In this document: positions 1 to 6,070 of the stretch, in pieces | Layout of the letters: the number at the start of each line of letters is the position of its first letter | Position numbering within the stretch: position 1 is the stretch's first letter | Assembly (NCBI GenBank): GCA_020633555.1 | Contig: JACKDL010000059.1 | Span: 1 to 17,422, forward strand | Length of the DNA stretch: 17,422 nt | DNA from: Myxococcales bacterium | Lineage (GTDB): Bacteria; Myxococcota_A; Bradymonadia; UBA7976; UBA1532 | Direction: 5' to 3' | Program-made: the position numbers and the translations under genes | The notes under the pieces: model-generated | Told to the model about the DNA's origin: nothing | Databases searched by the model: none | The model's input: the letters and a program-made list of their open reading frames with translations, nothing else

Positions 1-1047
1 CGGCGCGGGATCGGTGCAGACGCCGCCGCCGTCGGCCCCGGCGTGGGGGCAGTGGGTGACCGGATCCGCGTCGGCGGGCACGCCGGCGTGGTAGATGCGG
101 CACTGCACCGAGTCACCGCCGGTGGCGCCCACGGCCCCGTCGGTGGGGAAGTCGGCGCAGGTGGTCATGCAGGCGCCACGGTCCGCGTACAGGGCGTTGT
201 CGCCCACGCAGGTGGTCTCCACCAGATCGCAGTAGGTGTCGCAGTAGCTGCCGCAGACGCCGCCGCCCTCGGGGCCGGCGTGGGGGCAGTGGACCTCGGG
301 GTTCATCTGGCCGGCGACGCCGGCGTGGTAGATGCGGCACTGCAGCGAGTTGCCATCGGTGGCGCCCACCTCGGCGCCCGCCGGGAACAGCGCGCACGTG
401 GCCAGGCAGGTGTCGCGGCTCGCGAACGTGCCGGGGCAGCTACCGTCCATCAGGTCGCAGTAGCCCTCGCAGTCGTTGGGCACCATGGCGCCGCCGGCGC
501 CACCCATGCCGCCTTCGCCGCCCATGCCGCCTTCGCCGCCCATGCCACCGGCGCCGCCCATGCCGCCGGCGCCGCCCATGCCGCCGCCGCCCTCGCAGCT
601 CGCTGCGAAGTCGGCGCTGGCCGTGCTCACGGTGGGCACCACCTGGCTGCAGTCGCCGTTGAAGCCGTTCACGATGGTGGCCAGGGCCGCCATGTTGGCG
701 CAGCTCTCCAGGCAGCCGGCGTACAGGGCGTCGCGGCTCTCACCGGGATCGATCCCAGGGCAGAAGTCGTCCTGCGCCGCGCAGTCCGCGAGGGTGGTGC
801 AGGCCGTCTCGCAAGGGGTCTCGCCCCCGCCGCCCATGCCACCGGCGCCGCCCATGCCACCGGCACCGCCCATGCCACCGGCGCCGCCCATGCCACCGGC
901 GCCGCCCATGCCACCGCCGCCGTCGACGTTGACGCCGCTGTCGGCGCCGCCCCCGCTACCCCCGCCATCGTCACAGCCGGGCGCAAACACCGCCACGGCG
1001 CAACACAACAGCCAGGCGGCCTTCCCAGGCCGCTTCCAGACGCTCAT
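1..1047 (-). CDS. Cys-rich secreted protein or lipoprotein with Met-Gly-Gly repeat linkers (C-terminus outside window)
   Basis: The frame is open from an ATG at 1047-1045 to the window edge, 349 codons seen. A GGAGGGGAG ribosome site lies just upstream and decides the start. The N-terminus is MSVWKRPGKAAWLLCCAVAV followed by FAPGCDD, a signal peptide with a weak lipobox (Cys25), so it is secreted or lipid-anchored. Two glycine-rich linkers of six-residue MGGAGG-type units (DNA about 832-909 and 484-591) flank a Cys-rich segment beginning CETACTTLADC. After the second linker come two copies, the second cut by the window edge, of a roughly 75-residue module: CxxYCDLxxxxC, then a CxxxC pair, then QCRIYHAG, then HCPHAG and GGGVC. 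The regular cysteines suggest disulfide-stabilised extracellular modules. From memory this module type recurs in myxobacterial secreted proteins, but I know no function for it. No catalytic motif is visible. The gene reading and export call are firm; function is unknown. Confidence 0.85.
   Translation of the reverse strand, partial: MSVWKRPGKAAWLLCCAVAVFAPGCDDGGGSGGGADSGVNVDGGGGMGGAGGMGGAGGMGGAGGMGGAGGMGGGGETPCETACTTLADCAAQDDFCPGIDPGESRDALYAGCLESCANMAALATIVNGFNGDCSQVVPTVSTASADFAASCEGGGGMGGAGGMGGAGGMGGEGGMGGEGGMGGAGGAMVPNDCEGYCDLMDGSCPGTFASRDTCLATCALFPAGAEVGATDGNSLQCRIYHAGVAGQMNPEVHCPHAGPEGGGVCGSYCDTYCDLVETTCVGDNALYADRGACMTTCADFPTDGAVGATGGDSVQCRIYHAGVPADADPVTHCPHAGADGGGVCTDPAP
484..591 (-). 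repeat. 18-bp tandem repeat encoding MGGAGG/MGGEGG linker (block 2)
   Basis: Five in-phase units with the CAT of each Met codon at 18-base intervals (505-507, 523-525, 541-543, 559-561, 577-579), plus a further Met at 484-486. Units encode MGGAGG or MGGEGG. The repeat keeps the reading frame, so copy-number change would lengthen or shorten the linker without breaking the gene. Confidence 0.85.
832..909 (-). repeat. 18-bp tandem repeat encoding MGGAGG linker (block 1)
   Basis: Five near-identical 18-base units starting at the Met codon 909-907 encode MGGAGG four times and then MGGGGE. The block joins the short Asp/Gly-rich N-terminus of the mature protein to the first Cys-rich segment. Confidence 0.85.
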
Positions 1048-1060
1048 GCAGTCTCCCCTC

Positions 1061-1076
1061 CCGCCTGGACAGGCGG
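1061..1076. promoter_or_regulatory. 16-bp palindrome just upstream of the Cys-rich protein start
   Basis: CCGCCTG, two bases, CAGGCGG is a perfect inverted repeat that abuts the ribosome site of the minus-strand gene starting at 1047. It could be a protein operator or an mRNA hairpin (six-bp stem, four-base loop). Short GC palindromes are common by chance in such DNA. Confidence 0.3.
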
Positions 1077-1121
1077 TCGTCTTGTGGTGTGGCCTCGATC
1101 CCCAGAGGCCGGCAGCGAACC

Positions 1122-1148
1122 ATTCAACAACTGGTGAGGTCGGGTCAA
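1122..1148 (-). promoter_or_regulatory. Possible sigma70-type promoter for the Cys-rich protein
   Basis: On the minus strand, TTGACC (1148-1143) matches the -35 consensus at five of six bases. TTGAAT (1127-1122) follows after a short 15-base spacer and matches four of six -10 bases. This is the only AT-richer patch in the 129-base gap between the HAD gene stop and this gene. Confidence 0.3.
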
Positions 1149-1176
1149 CGCGTGCGCGCCGGGCCGCGGGTCCGTT

Positions 1177-1836
1177 TCAGGGGCTCGACCAGGCCTCGAT
1201 GGGCCAGCCCCGCGCGCTGGCGATCCGCCGCAGCTTTGGATCGGGGGTCACCACCACCGGGTGGCCCACCGCCTCCAGCATGGCCAGGTCGCTGGCGGAG
1301 TCGGTGTAGAACCAGCAGTCCGCCAGATCGACCCCGCGGGCCGTCGCCTCGCGCCGGGCGTAGGTGACCTTGCCCTCGGCGAAGCACAGCGGCTCGATGG
1401 GCGCGCCGGTGAAGCGGCCCCGGGGATCCACCGCGAAGCGGTTGCAGAGCAGCGCGTCCAAGCCGAGCTCGCGCCCCACGGGGCGCGCCAGGTAGATCGA
1501 GGCGGTGGTCAGCAGCGCCAGGTGGTGACCCTGCGCCCGGTGGTGATCCAGGGCCGCGCGGGCCTCGGCGCGCACCGTGTGCCGCACGTGGTCCCGCCAG
1601 AACCGCTCGGTGCGCTCGGTCAGATCGGCCTCGGCCTGCCCCGCCAGCCGGCTGATGGCCAGGCGCAGCACCCCGTCGAGCTTCGCGCTGCCCAGGTGGT
1701 AGCGCATGAGCCAGCCGGTGGCGCGGGCCAGATCCCCCAGGCCCAGGCGCCCCTCCCGGCGCTCGAAGCGCACCCAGGCCGAGCCCGAGTTGATGTCCAG
1801 GATCGTCTTGTCCAGGTCGAAGAAGGCGATGGCCAT
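1177..1836 (-). CDS. HAD-superfamily subfamily IB phosphatase
   Basis: 219 residues, a normal length for HAD-IB (SerB-like) hydrolases, predicted cytoplasmic phosphomonoesterase. All four HAD motifs are present: motif I FFDLDKT with nucleophile Asp7 and acid/base Asp9; motif II LLTTAS near 108-113; motif III Lys156 in AEGKVTYA; motif IV YTDSASDLAML with Asp179 and Asp183. The helical cap lies between motif I and motif II, as in the IB subfamily. The ending (DPKLRRIASARGWPIEAW) matches the usual end of the HAD-IB family related to phosphoserine phosphatase and acyl-phosphate-type phosphatases. The true substrate cannot be read from sequence. It is divergent from the sugar kinase at 1934, and 97 bases between them carry both promoters; a shared role in sugar-phosphate balance is only a guess. 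Confidence 0.92.
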   Translation of the reverse strand: MAIAFFDLDKTILDINSGSAWVRFERREGRLGLGDLARATGWLMRYHLGSAKLDGVLRLAISRLAGQAEADLTERTERFWRDHVRHTVRAEARAALDHHRAQGHHLALLTTASIYLARPVGRELGLDALLCNRFAVDPRGRFTGAPIEPLCFAEGKVTYARREATARGVDLADCWFYTDSASDLAMLEAVGHPVVVTPDPKLRRIASARGWPIEAWSSP

Positions 1837-1866
1837 GGGCGCTCTCGGCTGCGGGCAAAGCGCGCC

Positions 1867-1895
1867 AGGATGGAGGCGGCGCCCCGCGCTGTCCA
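1867..1895 (-). promoter_or_regulatory. Possible promoter for the HAD phosphatase
   Basis: Minus strand TGGACA (1895-1890, five of six -35 bases), 17-base spacer, CATCCT (1872-1867, three of six -10 bases). It lies within the divergent gap 1837-1933, and the start codon follows about 30 bases downstream with a weak GAGAG ribosome site. Confidence 0.3.
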
Positions 1896-1899
1896 GGGG

Positions 1900-1927
1900 G
1901 TGACACGGGCGGGCGGATCCCTATACT
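1900..1927 (+). promoter_or_regulatory. Promoter placing transcription start on the sugar kinase ATG (leaderless)
   Basis: GTGACA (1900-1905, five of six -35 bases), 16-base spacer, TATACT (1922-1927, five of six -10 bases). Transcription would be expected about seven bases beyond the -10 box, which is the A of the ATG at 1934. No Shine-Dalgarno sequence lies between the box and the ATG. This is the best promoter match in the window. Confidence 0.6.
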
Positions 1928-1933
1928 GCCGCC

Positions 1934-2875
1934 ATGACGCCCGACATCCTCGTGTTCGGAGAGGCGCTGGTGGACTTCGTGCCCACCCGGCGCGGTCGCC
2001 TGCGAAACGTCTCTGGGTTTGAGCTCCACTCCGGCGGCGCCCCGGGCAACGTGGCCATCGGCTGCGCCCGGCTGGGGGCCCGTGCGGGCCTCGTGAGCGT
2101 GGTGGGGGACGACGAATTCGGCCACTTCCTGCGCCACGCCTTCCAGACCGAGGGGGTGGACGTGCAGCAGCTCCGCCACGCGGCGGGCCAGCGCACGGGG
2201 CTGTGCTTCATCACGCTGGACGCCGACGGCGAGCGCCGGTTCACCCACCGCGGGGGCGCGCCCGAGACCCTGCTGAACGTGGGCGACGTGGACGTGGCCC
2301 GCTGCCAGGGCAGCCGGATCCTGCAGTTCAGCGCCGGCGTGCTGCGCGAGGCCGCGGGGGTCGAGGCCTTGCACCACGCCATCGATCACGCCGGCGGCCT
2401 GGTGTGTGCCGATCCGGGCACCACGCCGCGCCACTGGGTCGAGCCCAAGGTGCTCGCCGAGCGCCTGGCCGGGGCCCTGGGCCGCTGCGATGTGGTGAAG
2501 TGCTCCGCCGACGAGACCGAGACCCTCACCGGCCACCAGGATCCGCAAGCGGCGGCCCGGGCGCTCGTCGCGGGCGGGGCCTCGCTGGCGGTGGTGACGT
2601 TGGGCGGCGACGGCGCCCTGTGGGCCCGGGCCGACGACGGCGGGCACGTGCCCTCGCCGGCGGTGGAGGTGGTGGACACCACCGGCGCCGGCGACGCCTT
2701 CATGGCGGCGCTGCTGGTGCGGCTGGCGGCCGAGAAGGAGCACCCCCACAACATCCCGGCCGAGCGGCTGCGTCGCCACCTGGCCTTCGCCACCGAGATC
2801 GGGGCCTACGCGGTGACCGCCCTGGGCGCCGTGTCCGGCGTGCCGCGCATCGGTGATGACGAGCCCGGCCGGTAG
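1934..2875 (+). CDS. PfkB-family carbohydrate kinase, fructokinase-like
   Basis: 313 residues, the usual length of ribokinase/PfkB sugar kinases, which phosphorylate a sugar hydroxyl with ATP in the cytoplasm. Signature 1 is SGGAPGNVA (33-41), in the sugar-binding region. Signature 2 is VVDTTGAGDAF (246-256), holding the anion hole and catalytic base Asp254. KCSADE at 189-194 occupies the place of the NxxE metal/phosphate motif, with Ser for Asn as in many bacterial fructokinases. The opening ILVFGEALVDFVP is also fructokinase-like. Fructose is therefore the likeliest substrate, but other ketoses or nucleosides cannot be excluded. The ATG at 1934 follows a TATACT box by six bases with no ribosome site, so translation is probably leaderless. 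The gene converges on the lipoprotein ending at 2897. Confidence 0.93.
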   Translation: MTPDILVFGEALVDFVPTRRGRLRNVSGFELHSGGAPGNVAIGCARLGARAGLVSVVGDDEFGHFLRHAFQTEGVDVQQLRHAAGQRTGLCFITLDADGERRFTHRGGAPETLLNVGDVDVARCQGSRILQFSAGVLREAAGVEALHHAIDHAGGLVCADPGTTPRHWVEPKVLAERLAGALGRCDVVKCSADETETLTGHQDPQAAARALVAGGASLAVVTLGGDGALWARADDGGHVPSPAVEVVDTTGAGDAFMAALLVRLAAEKEHPHNIPAERLRRHLAFATEIGAYAVTALGAVSGVPRIGDDEPGR

Positions 2876-2879
2876 CCTT

Positions 2880-2917
2880 GGCGGCGGGCTGCCGCCTCAC
2901 CGCTGCCGGCGGCAGCG
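2880..2917. terminator. Two adjacent hairpins between convergent genes
   Basis: GGCGGC-gggct-GCCGCC (2880-2896) exactly fills the gap between the kinase stop (2875) and the lipoprotein stop (2899-2897). A second perfect inverted repeat, CGCTGCC-ggc-GGCAGCG (2901-2917), follows inside the last lipoprotein codons. Neither has a U-tract, so these are candidate bidirectional or factor-assisted terminators, not canonical ones. Confidence 0.35.
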
Positions 2918-4735
2918 CCCCCCATCGCAGTAGAACACCGGCGACGAGCCACGGGCGGGATCGTCGCAGGCGGCCAGCCCGTTGCAGTCGGCGTCGCCGC
3001 CGCAGGGCACCGCCTCGCACTCGCCGTGCTCGACCGTGCAGAAGTCGTAGGTGCCGGGGCAGGTCTGGTTGAAGCAGCCGGGCACGCAGGCCACGGGCTG
3101 GGGCCCGGGATCGTCGCCGCCGGGGGCGGGGGGCAGGCCGGCGCAGGGCACCACGGCGAAGCCCGCCAGCGGCGAGCGGTCGAGGGCGCTGTAGGTGGCC
3201 GGCCCCACCAGGCCATCGGGGTCCAGCCGGTCGTCGGGGCGGTTGGCGTTCCAAAGCTGCTGGAAGGCGTAGATGGCCGCCCGGCGGGCGCTGCCGCCGT
3301 CGCCGTACACCCAACCGCCCTCGGCGCTGGCCAGGAAGCCCGCCGCCTCCAGATCTTCGGGGGCCACGTTGTCGGCCTGGATGGCGCGCCCGGCCACGAA
3401 CTCGCTCTGACCGGGGGCGGTGCCCCGCGCCGGGCAGCTCAGGTTGTCGGTGGCGCTGTGGAGGAACCACGCCAGCGCGGGATCGCGGAAGGCGGCGCTG
3501 AGCTCGACGGGCGCCCCCAGGGCGCGAGACAGCCCCAACACGGCGCTGTGGGTGGCCGGCTCCAGGGCCTCGATGAGGTCGGTGCCGCGCACGGCCACGC
3601 AGCCGGCGCCGCCGCACAGCCGCAGGGGCTCCAGGGCATCGGGTGCCACGCAACGCATCACCTCGACCACCTGCGCTGACAGGCCGTCCACCAGCTCGGT
3701 GGGCACGTCGCAGCCCCGCCACGCGGCCTGCGCCACCGTAGGGCCGCCCAGCTCGCCCACCTGCGGGGGCGGCTGGCCGCCATCGCACAGGCCCTCGGCA
3801 AAGCCGCCGATGGGGGCGTCGGTGAGCGCCGCCTCGGTGGCGGCGTCGAACTCGCCGTTCAGGGCCAGCGGCAGCTCGGGGTGGTTGCGGTTGTGCAAGG
3901 CCTGGAAGGCCATGAGCGACAGCCGGGCCATGCCGAAGTCGGGGGCCAGCACATAGTCGAAGTGGGGGCGATCGGTGGGCAGGTTGTTCTCCCACCCGTG
4001 GGGCGCCATGCGGGCCGACCAGTAGCCGTTGTCGTTCACGTCGACGCTCAGGCCGTTCTGGTGGTTCGAAAGCCCCGGGGGCGCGGCGAAGTCACACTGC
4101 TTCAGGGTCCACAGGTAGAACAGGTGCTGGATGGCCACATCGCGGTAGGCCCAGCGGATGGTCAGGGGCTGGTCGCCCTCGGCCGCTGCGGCCACCAGAT
4201 CGTCGATGGCGCGGGCGTCCACCAGGGGTGGGCGGATGGGATCCAGCATCTGCCAGTTGCCCGGCGGCAGCTCGCCCAGGCTCCCGGGACGCAGGCAGTT
4301 GATGGCGTCCACGAGCTGTCGGGACAGGCCGTCGAGCAGCTCGGGTGGGGTCTCGTCGCCCGCGGTGAAGCAGGTGCCCTCGACGAACTCGCCGATGGAC
4401 AGCTCGGCGACGCCGCCGGCGCCGCCCTGGCCGCCGGCACCGCCTTGACCGCCCTGACCGCCGCCGCCTGCGCCGCCCTGGCCGCCGCCGCCGCCCTGAC
4501 CGCCGCCACCGGCGCCGCCCTGCCCACCGCCACCCGCGCCGCCTTGGCCACCGCCGCCGGCGCCACCCTGACCCCCGCCGCCCGCGCCCGCGGTGCCGTC
4601 CTGCTTTCCACCGGTGCCGCCGCCGCCGTCGGGCTGCTGCTGCATCTGGCCGGCCGGGTTGAAGCCCCCGTCGTCGTCATCGCAGCCGGCGAACAGGAAG
4701 GGCAGGGCGAGCAGGGCGGGGAGGGCGCGGCGCAT
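2897..4735 (-). CDS. Lipoprotein with tandem M15 (VanY-like) peptidase modules, second one degenerate
   Basis: 612 residues. The N-terminus MRRALPALLALPFLFAGC is a lipoprotein signal (Cys18), followed by four Asp and then a Gly/Gln-rich linker to about 109. Module 1 (about 117-317): SNHQNGLSVDVND at 223-235 supplies His225 and Asp232, and DRPHFDY supplies His258, matching the HxxGxxxD and final His zinc ligands of M15 D-Ala-D-Ala or L,D carboxypeptidases; Asp255 may replace the usual Glu. A helical MAFQALHNRNHPELPLALNG segment resembling a peptidoglycan-binding domain follows. Module 2 (about 341-531) repeats this order (CDVPTELVDGLS, AFRDPA, YAFQQLWNANRP), but the zinc site reads SEFVAGRAIQADN, with Phe446 and Gln453 in place of His and Asp, and has no HFDY. 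The tail (550-608) is Cys-rich. It likely trims or senses peptidoglycan at the envelope. It lies 54 bases after the epimerase on the same strand, and GAGGTGG upstream sets the start. Confidence 0.85.
   Translation of the reverse strand: MRRALPALLALPFLFAGCDDDDGGFNPAGQMQQQPDGGGGTGGKQDGTAGAGGGGQGGAGGGGQGGAGGGGQGGAGGGGQGGGGGQGGAGGGGQGGQGGAGGQGGAGGVAELSIGEFVEGTCFTAGDETPPELLDGLSRQLVDAINCLRPGSLGELPPGNWQMLDPIRPPLVDARAIDDLVAAAAEGDQPLTIRWAYRDVAIQHLFYLWTLKQCDFAAPPGLSNHQNGLSVDVNDNGYWSARMAPHGWENNLPTDRPHFDYVLAPDFGMARLSLMAFQALHNRNHPELPLALNGEFDAATEAALTDAPIGGFAEGLCDGGQPPPQVGELGGPTVAQAAWRGCDVPTELVDGLSAQVVEVMRCVAPDALEPLRLCGGAGCVAVRGTDLIEALEPATHSAVLGLSRALGAPVELSAAFRDPALAWFLHSATDNLSCPARGTAPGQSEFVAGRAIQADNVAPEDLEAAGFLASAEGGWVYGDGGSARRAAIYAFQQLWNANRPDDRLDPDGLVGPATYSALDRSPLAGFAVVPCAGLPPAPGGDDPGPQPVACVPGCFNQTCPGTYDFCTVEHGECEAVPCGGDADCNGLAACDDPARGSSPVFYCDGGRCRRQR
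4406..4594 (-). repeat. Gly/Gln/Ala-rich linker repeat in the M15 lipoprotein
   Basis: In-frame tandem units of AGGGGQGG type (24 bases) degrade into shorter GGQGGAGG units, covering about residues 48-109. It is a flexible spacer between the lipid anchor and the folded modules, similar in logic to the MGGAGG linkers of the gene at 1-1047 but built from a different unit. Confidence 0.8.
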
Positions 4736-4763
4736 GGGCCACCTCGGGCTGGACGTTGAGGGC

Positions 4764-4793
4764 TGGGTAGCCTCAGCGGGCCGGGCAGGTCAA
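4764..4793 (-). promoter_or_regulatory. Possible internal promoter before the M15 lipoprotein
   Basis: Minus strand TTGACC (4793-4788) overlaps the epimerase stop codon. After 18 bases comes TACCCA (4769-4764), which shares only the leading TA with a -10 box. It could give the lipoprotein its own transcript besides read-through from the epimerase. Confidence 0.25.
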
Positions 4794-5905
4794 CCGAAGC
4801 GCTCGGCGGCCGCCACGATCAGGCGCGCGGCCTGGCCGTCGCCGTAGGCCGCGATGGGGGCGGGCGTGGTGGGGCGAGGCGCCAGGGCCGCGGCGCGGAT
4901 GGCCGCCGGATCCGCATCCACCAGCACGTTCCAGCCGCCCTCCAGCGTCTCGGTCCACTCGGTGGTGTCGCGCAGGGTCACGCAGGGCACCTCGGCGAAC
5001 AGCGCCTCCTTCTGCACGCCGCCGGAGTCGGTGAACACCTTGGCGGCGCCGGCCAGCAGTGCCTGGAAGGGCAAGGGGCCCGCGGGGGGCACGAGGTGCA
5101 GGCCGGGTGGGGGCGCCACGCCCTGGCGGGCCATGGCCGCCTGGGTCCGCGGGTGGATGGGCAGCAGCACCGGCCAGGGCAGATCGGCCAGCGCGCCGAA
5201 GATGGCCGCCAGCTTGGCGGGGTCGTCCGTGTTGGCCGGGCGGTGCACCGTGGCCAGCGCGTAGCCGCCCTTGCGCCGGGCGGCTGGGGGCAGCACATCC
5301 AGCGGCGCCGGCGCCGGGCCCTCGCCCGTGACCAGGAACCGCCCGACGGGATCTTCGCTGGCGGCGATGGGCGCCACCGTCCGGGCCAGATCCAGCATCA
5401 CGTCGCCGGTGAACTCGGCCTTGTCGCCCAGCCCTTCGAGGGCGAGCTGCGCCACCGCCCCCTGGGTGGGGCAGAGCAGCAGATCGCTGATGTGATCGGT
5501 GGCCACGCGGTTGATCTCCTCGGGCATGCGCCGGTCGAAGCTGCGCAGCCCGGCCTCCACGTGCACGACGGGCCAGTGCAGCTTCACCGCCGCCAGCGCG
5601 CCGGCCACCGTGCTGTTGGTGTCGCCGTACACCACCATCACGCCCTTGGGGTGGGCCAGCAGCACCTGCTCGATGGCCGCCAGCATGGCCCCCGTCTGGG
5701 CACCGTGGCTGCCGCTGCCCACGCCCAGGTGCCAGGTGGGGGCGGGCATGCCGAGCTGCTGGAAGAAGACGTCCGACAGGGCCGCATCGTAGTGCTGCCC
5801 CGTGTGCATGAGCTGGTGCCGCGGCCCGGCCTGCGCCAGCACGGCCGCCGCCTTCACGAATTGGGGGCGGGCGCCCACCAGGTGGATGATCGGTCCGTCG
5901 CTCAC
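4790..5905 (-). CDS. wecB: UDP-N-acetylglucosamine 2-epimerase (non-hydrolysing)
   Basis: 371 residues, family-typical length. It interconverts UDP-GlcNAc and UDP-ManNAc in the cytoplasm, feeding ManNAc-containing surface polysaccharides. The GT-B fold signatures are in order: GARPQFVKAA (11-20), HTGQHYD (34-40), VYGDTNST (92-99, Asp95), HVEAGLRSFDRRMPEEINR (115-133, Glu117 and Glu129/130), HRPAN (221-225, where HREN-type sequences are commoner), HPRT (251-254) and FTDSGGVQKEA (291-301). The catalytic acidic residues and UDP-binding SGG are intact, so the enzyme should be active. The start is GTG at 5905-5903 with an AGGGAG ribosome site six bases upstream; no better start is near. The lipoprotein follows in the same direction. 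No other polysaccharide gene is in view, and the partner dehydrogenase (WecC type) is not here. The symbol follows the family; the pathway is inferred. Confidence 0.95.
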   Translation of the reverse strand: MSDGPIIHLVGARPQFVKAAAVLAQAGPRHQLMHTGQHYDAALSDVFFQQLGMPAPTWHLGVGSGSHGAQTGAMLAAIEQVLLAHPKGVMVVYGDTNSTVAGALAAVKLHWPVVHVEAGLRSFDRRMPEEINRVATDHISDLLLCPTQGAVAQLALEGLGDKAEFTGDVMLDLARTVAPIAASEDPVGRFLVTGEGPAPAPLDVLPPAARRKGGYALATVHRPANTDDPAKLAAIFGALADLPWPVLLPIHPRTQAAMARQGVAPPPGLHLVPPAGPLPFQALLAGAAKVFTDSGGVQKEALFAEVPCVTLRDTTEWTETLEGGWNVLVDADPAAIRAAALAPRPTTPAPIAAYGDGQAARLIVAAAERFG

Positions 5906-5941
5906 GTGCGCTCCCTGCGGCTGCTGCCGCCGTTGGACCCC

Positions 5942-5970
5942 CGTGTGCCCCGGCCGGGCTCAGGGGTCAA
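5942..5970 (-). promoter_or_regulatory. wecB: Possible promoter for the epimerase-lipoprotein unit
   Basis: Minus strand TTGACC (5970-5965, five of six -35 bases), 17-base spacer, CACACG (5947-5942, a poor -10 match). It lies in the 165-base divergent gap 5906-6070. Confidence 0.25.
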
Positions 5971-6046
5971 GGGGGACGGGGCGGCGTCGGCCTCGCGACG
6001 GCGCGTGCTGAATCGGGCGCGGATCCAACGGTGGCTTGCGGCCCGC

Positions 6047-6062
6047 TGTGGGCCTTCCCACA
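6047..6062 (+). promoter_or_regulatory. Hairpin in place of a ribosome site before the giant lipoprotein
   Basis: TGTGGG-CCTT-CCCACA is a perfect six-bp stem with a four-base loop, ending eight bases before the ATG at 6071. No Shine-Dalgarno sequence is present. The same bases contain CACACT (6059-6064), a weak -10-like box six bases before the ATG, so this may be an operator, an mRNA hairpin, or neither. Confidence 0.3.
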
Positions 6063-6070
6063 CTGGTCCC

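Noticed and set aside
484..909. CRISPR-like array of short repeats
   Set aside because: Units are contiguous 18-mers with no unique spacers and encode a glycine-rich linker in frame.
43..1137. Plus-strand frames across the Cys-rich gene (Ala/His-rich or Met-Pro-Pro repeats)
   Set aside because: They mirror the minus-strand Gly-rich linkers and Cys modules, which have a start, ribosome site and signal peptide.
1145..2779. A 544-codon minus-strand frame over the HAD and kinase genes
   Set aside because: It crosses two well-identified enzymes in other frames and is low-complexity.
5096..6070. Upstream in-frame extension of the giant lipoprotein
   Set aside because: It lies antisense to the epimerase, its translation is low-complexity, and the ATG at 6071 opens a perfect lipoprotein signal.
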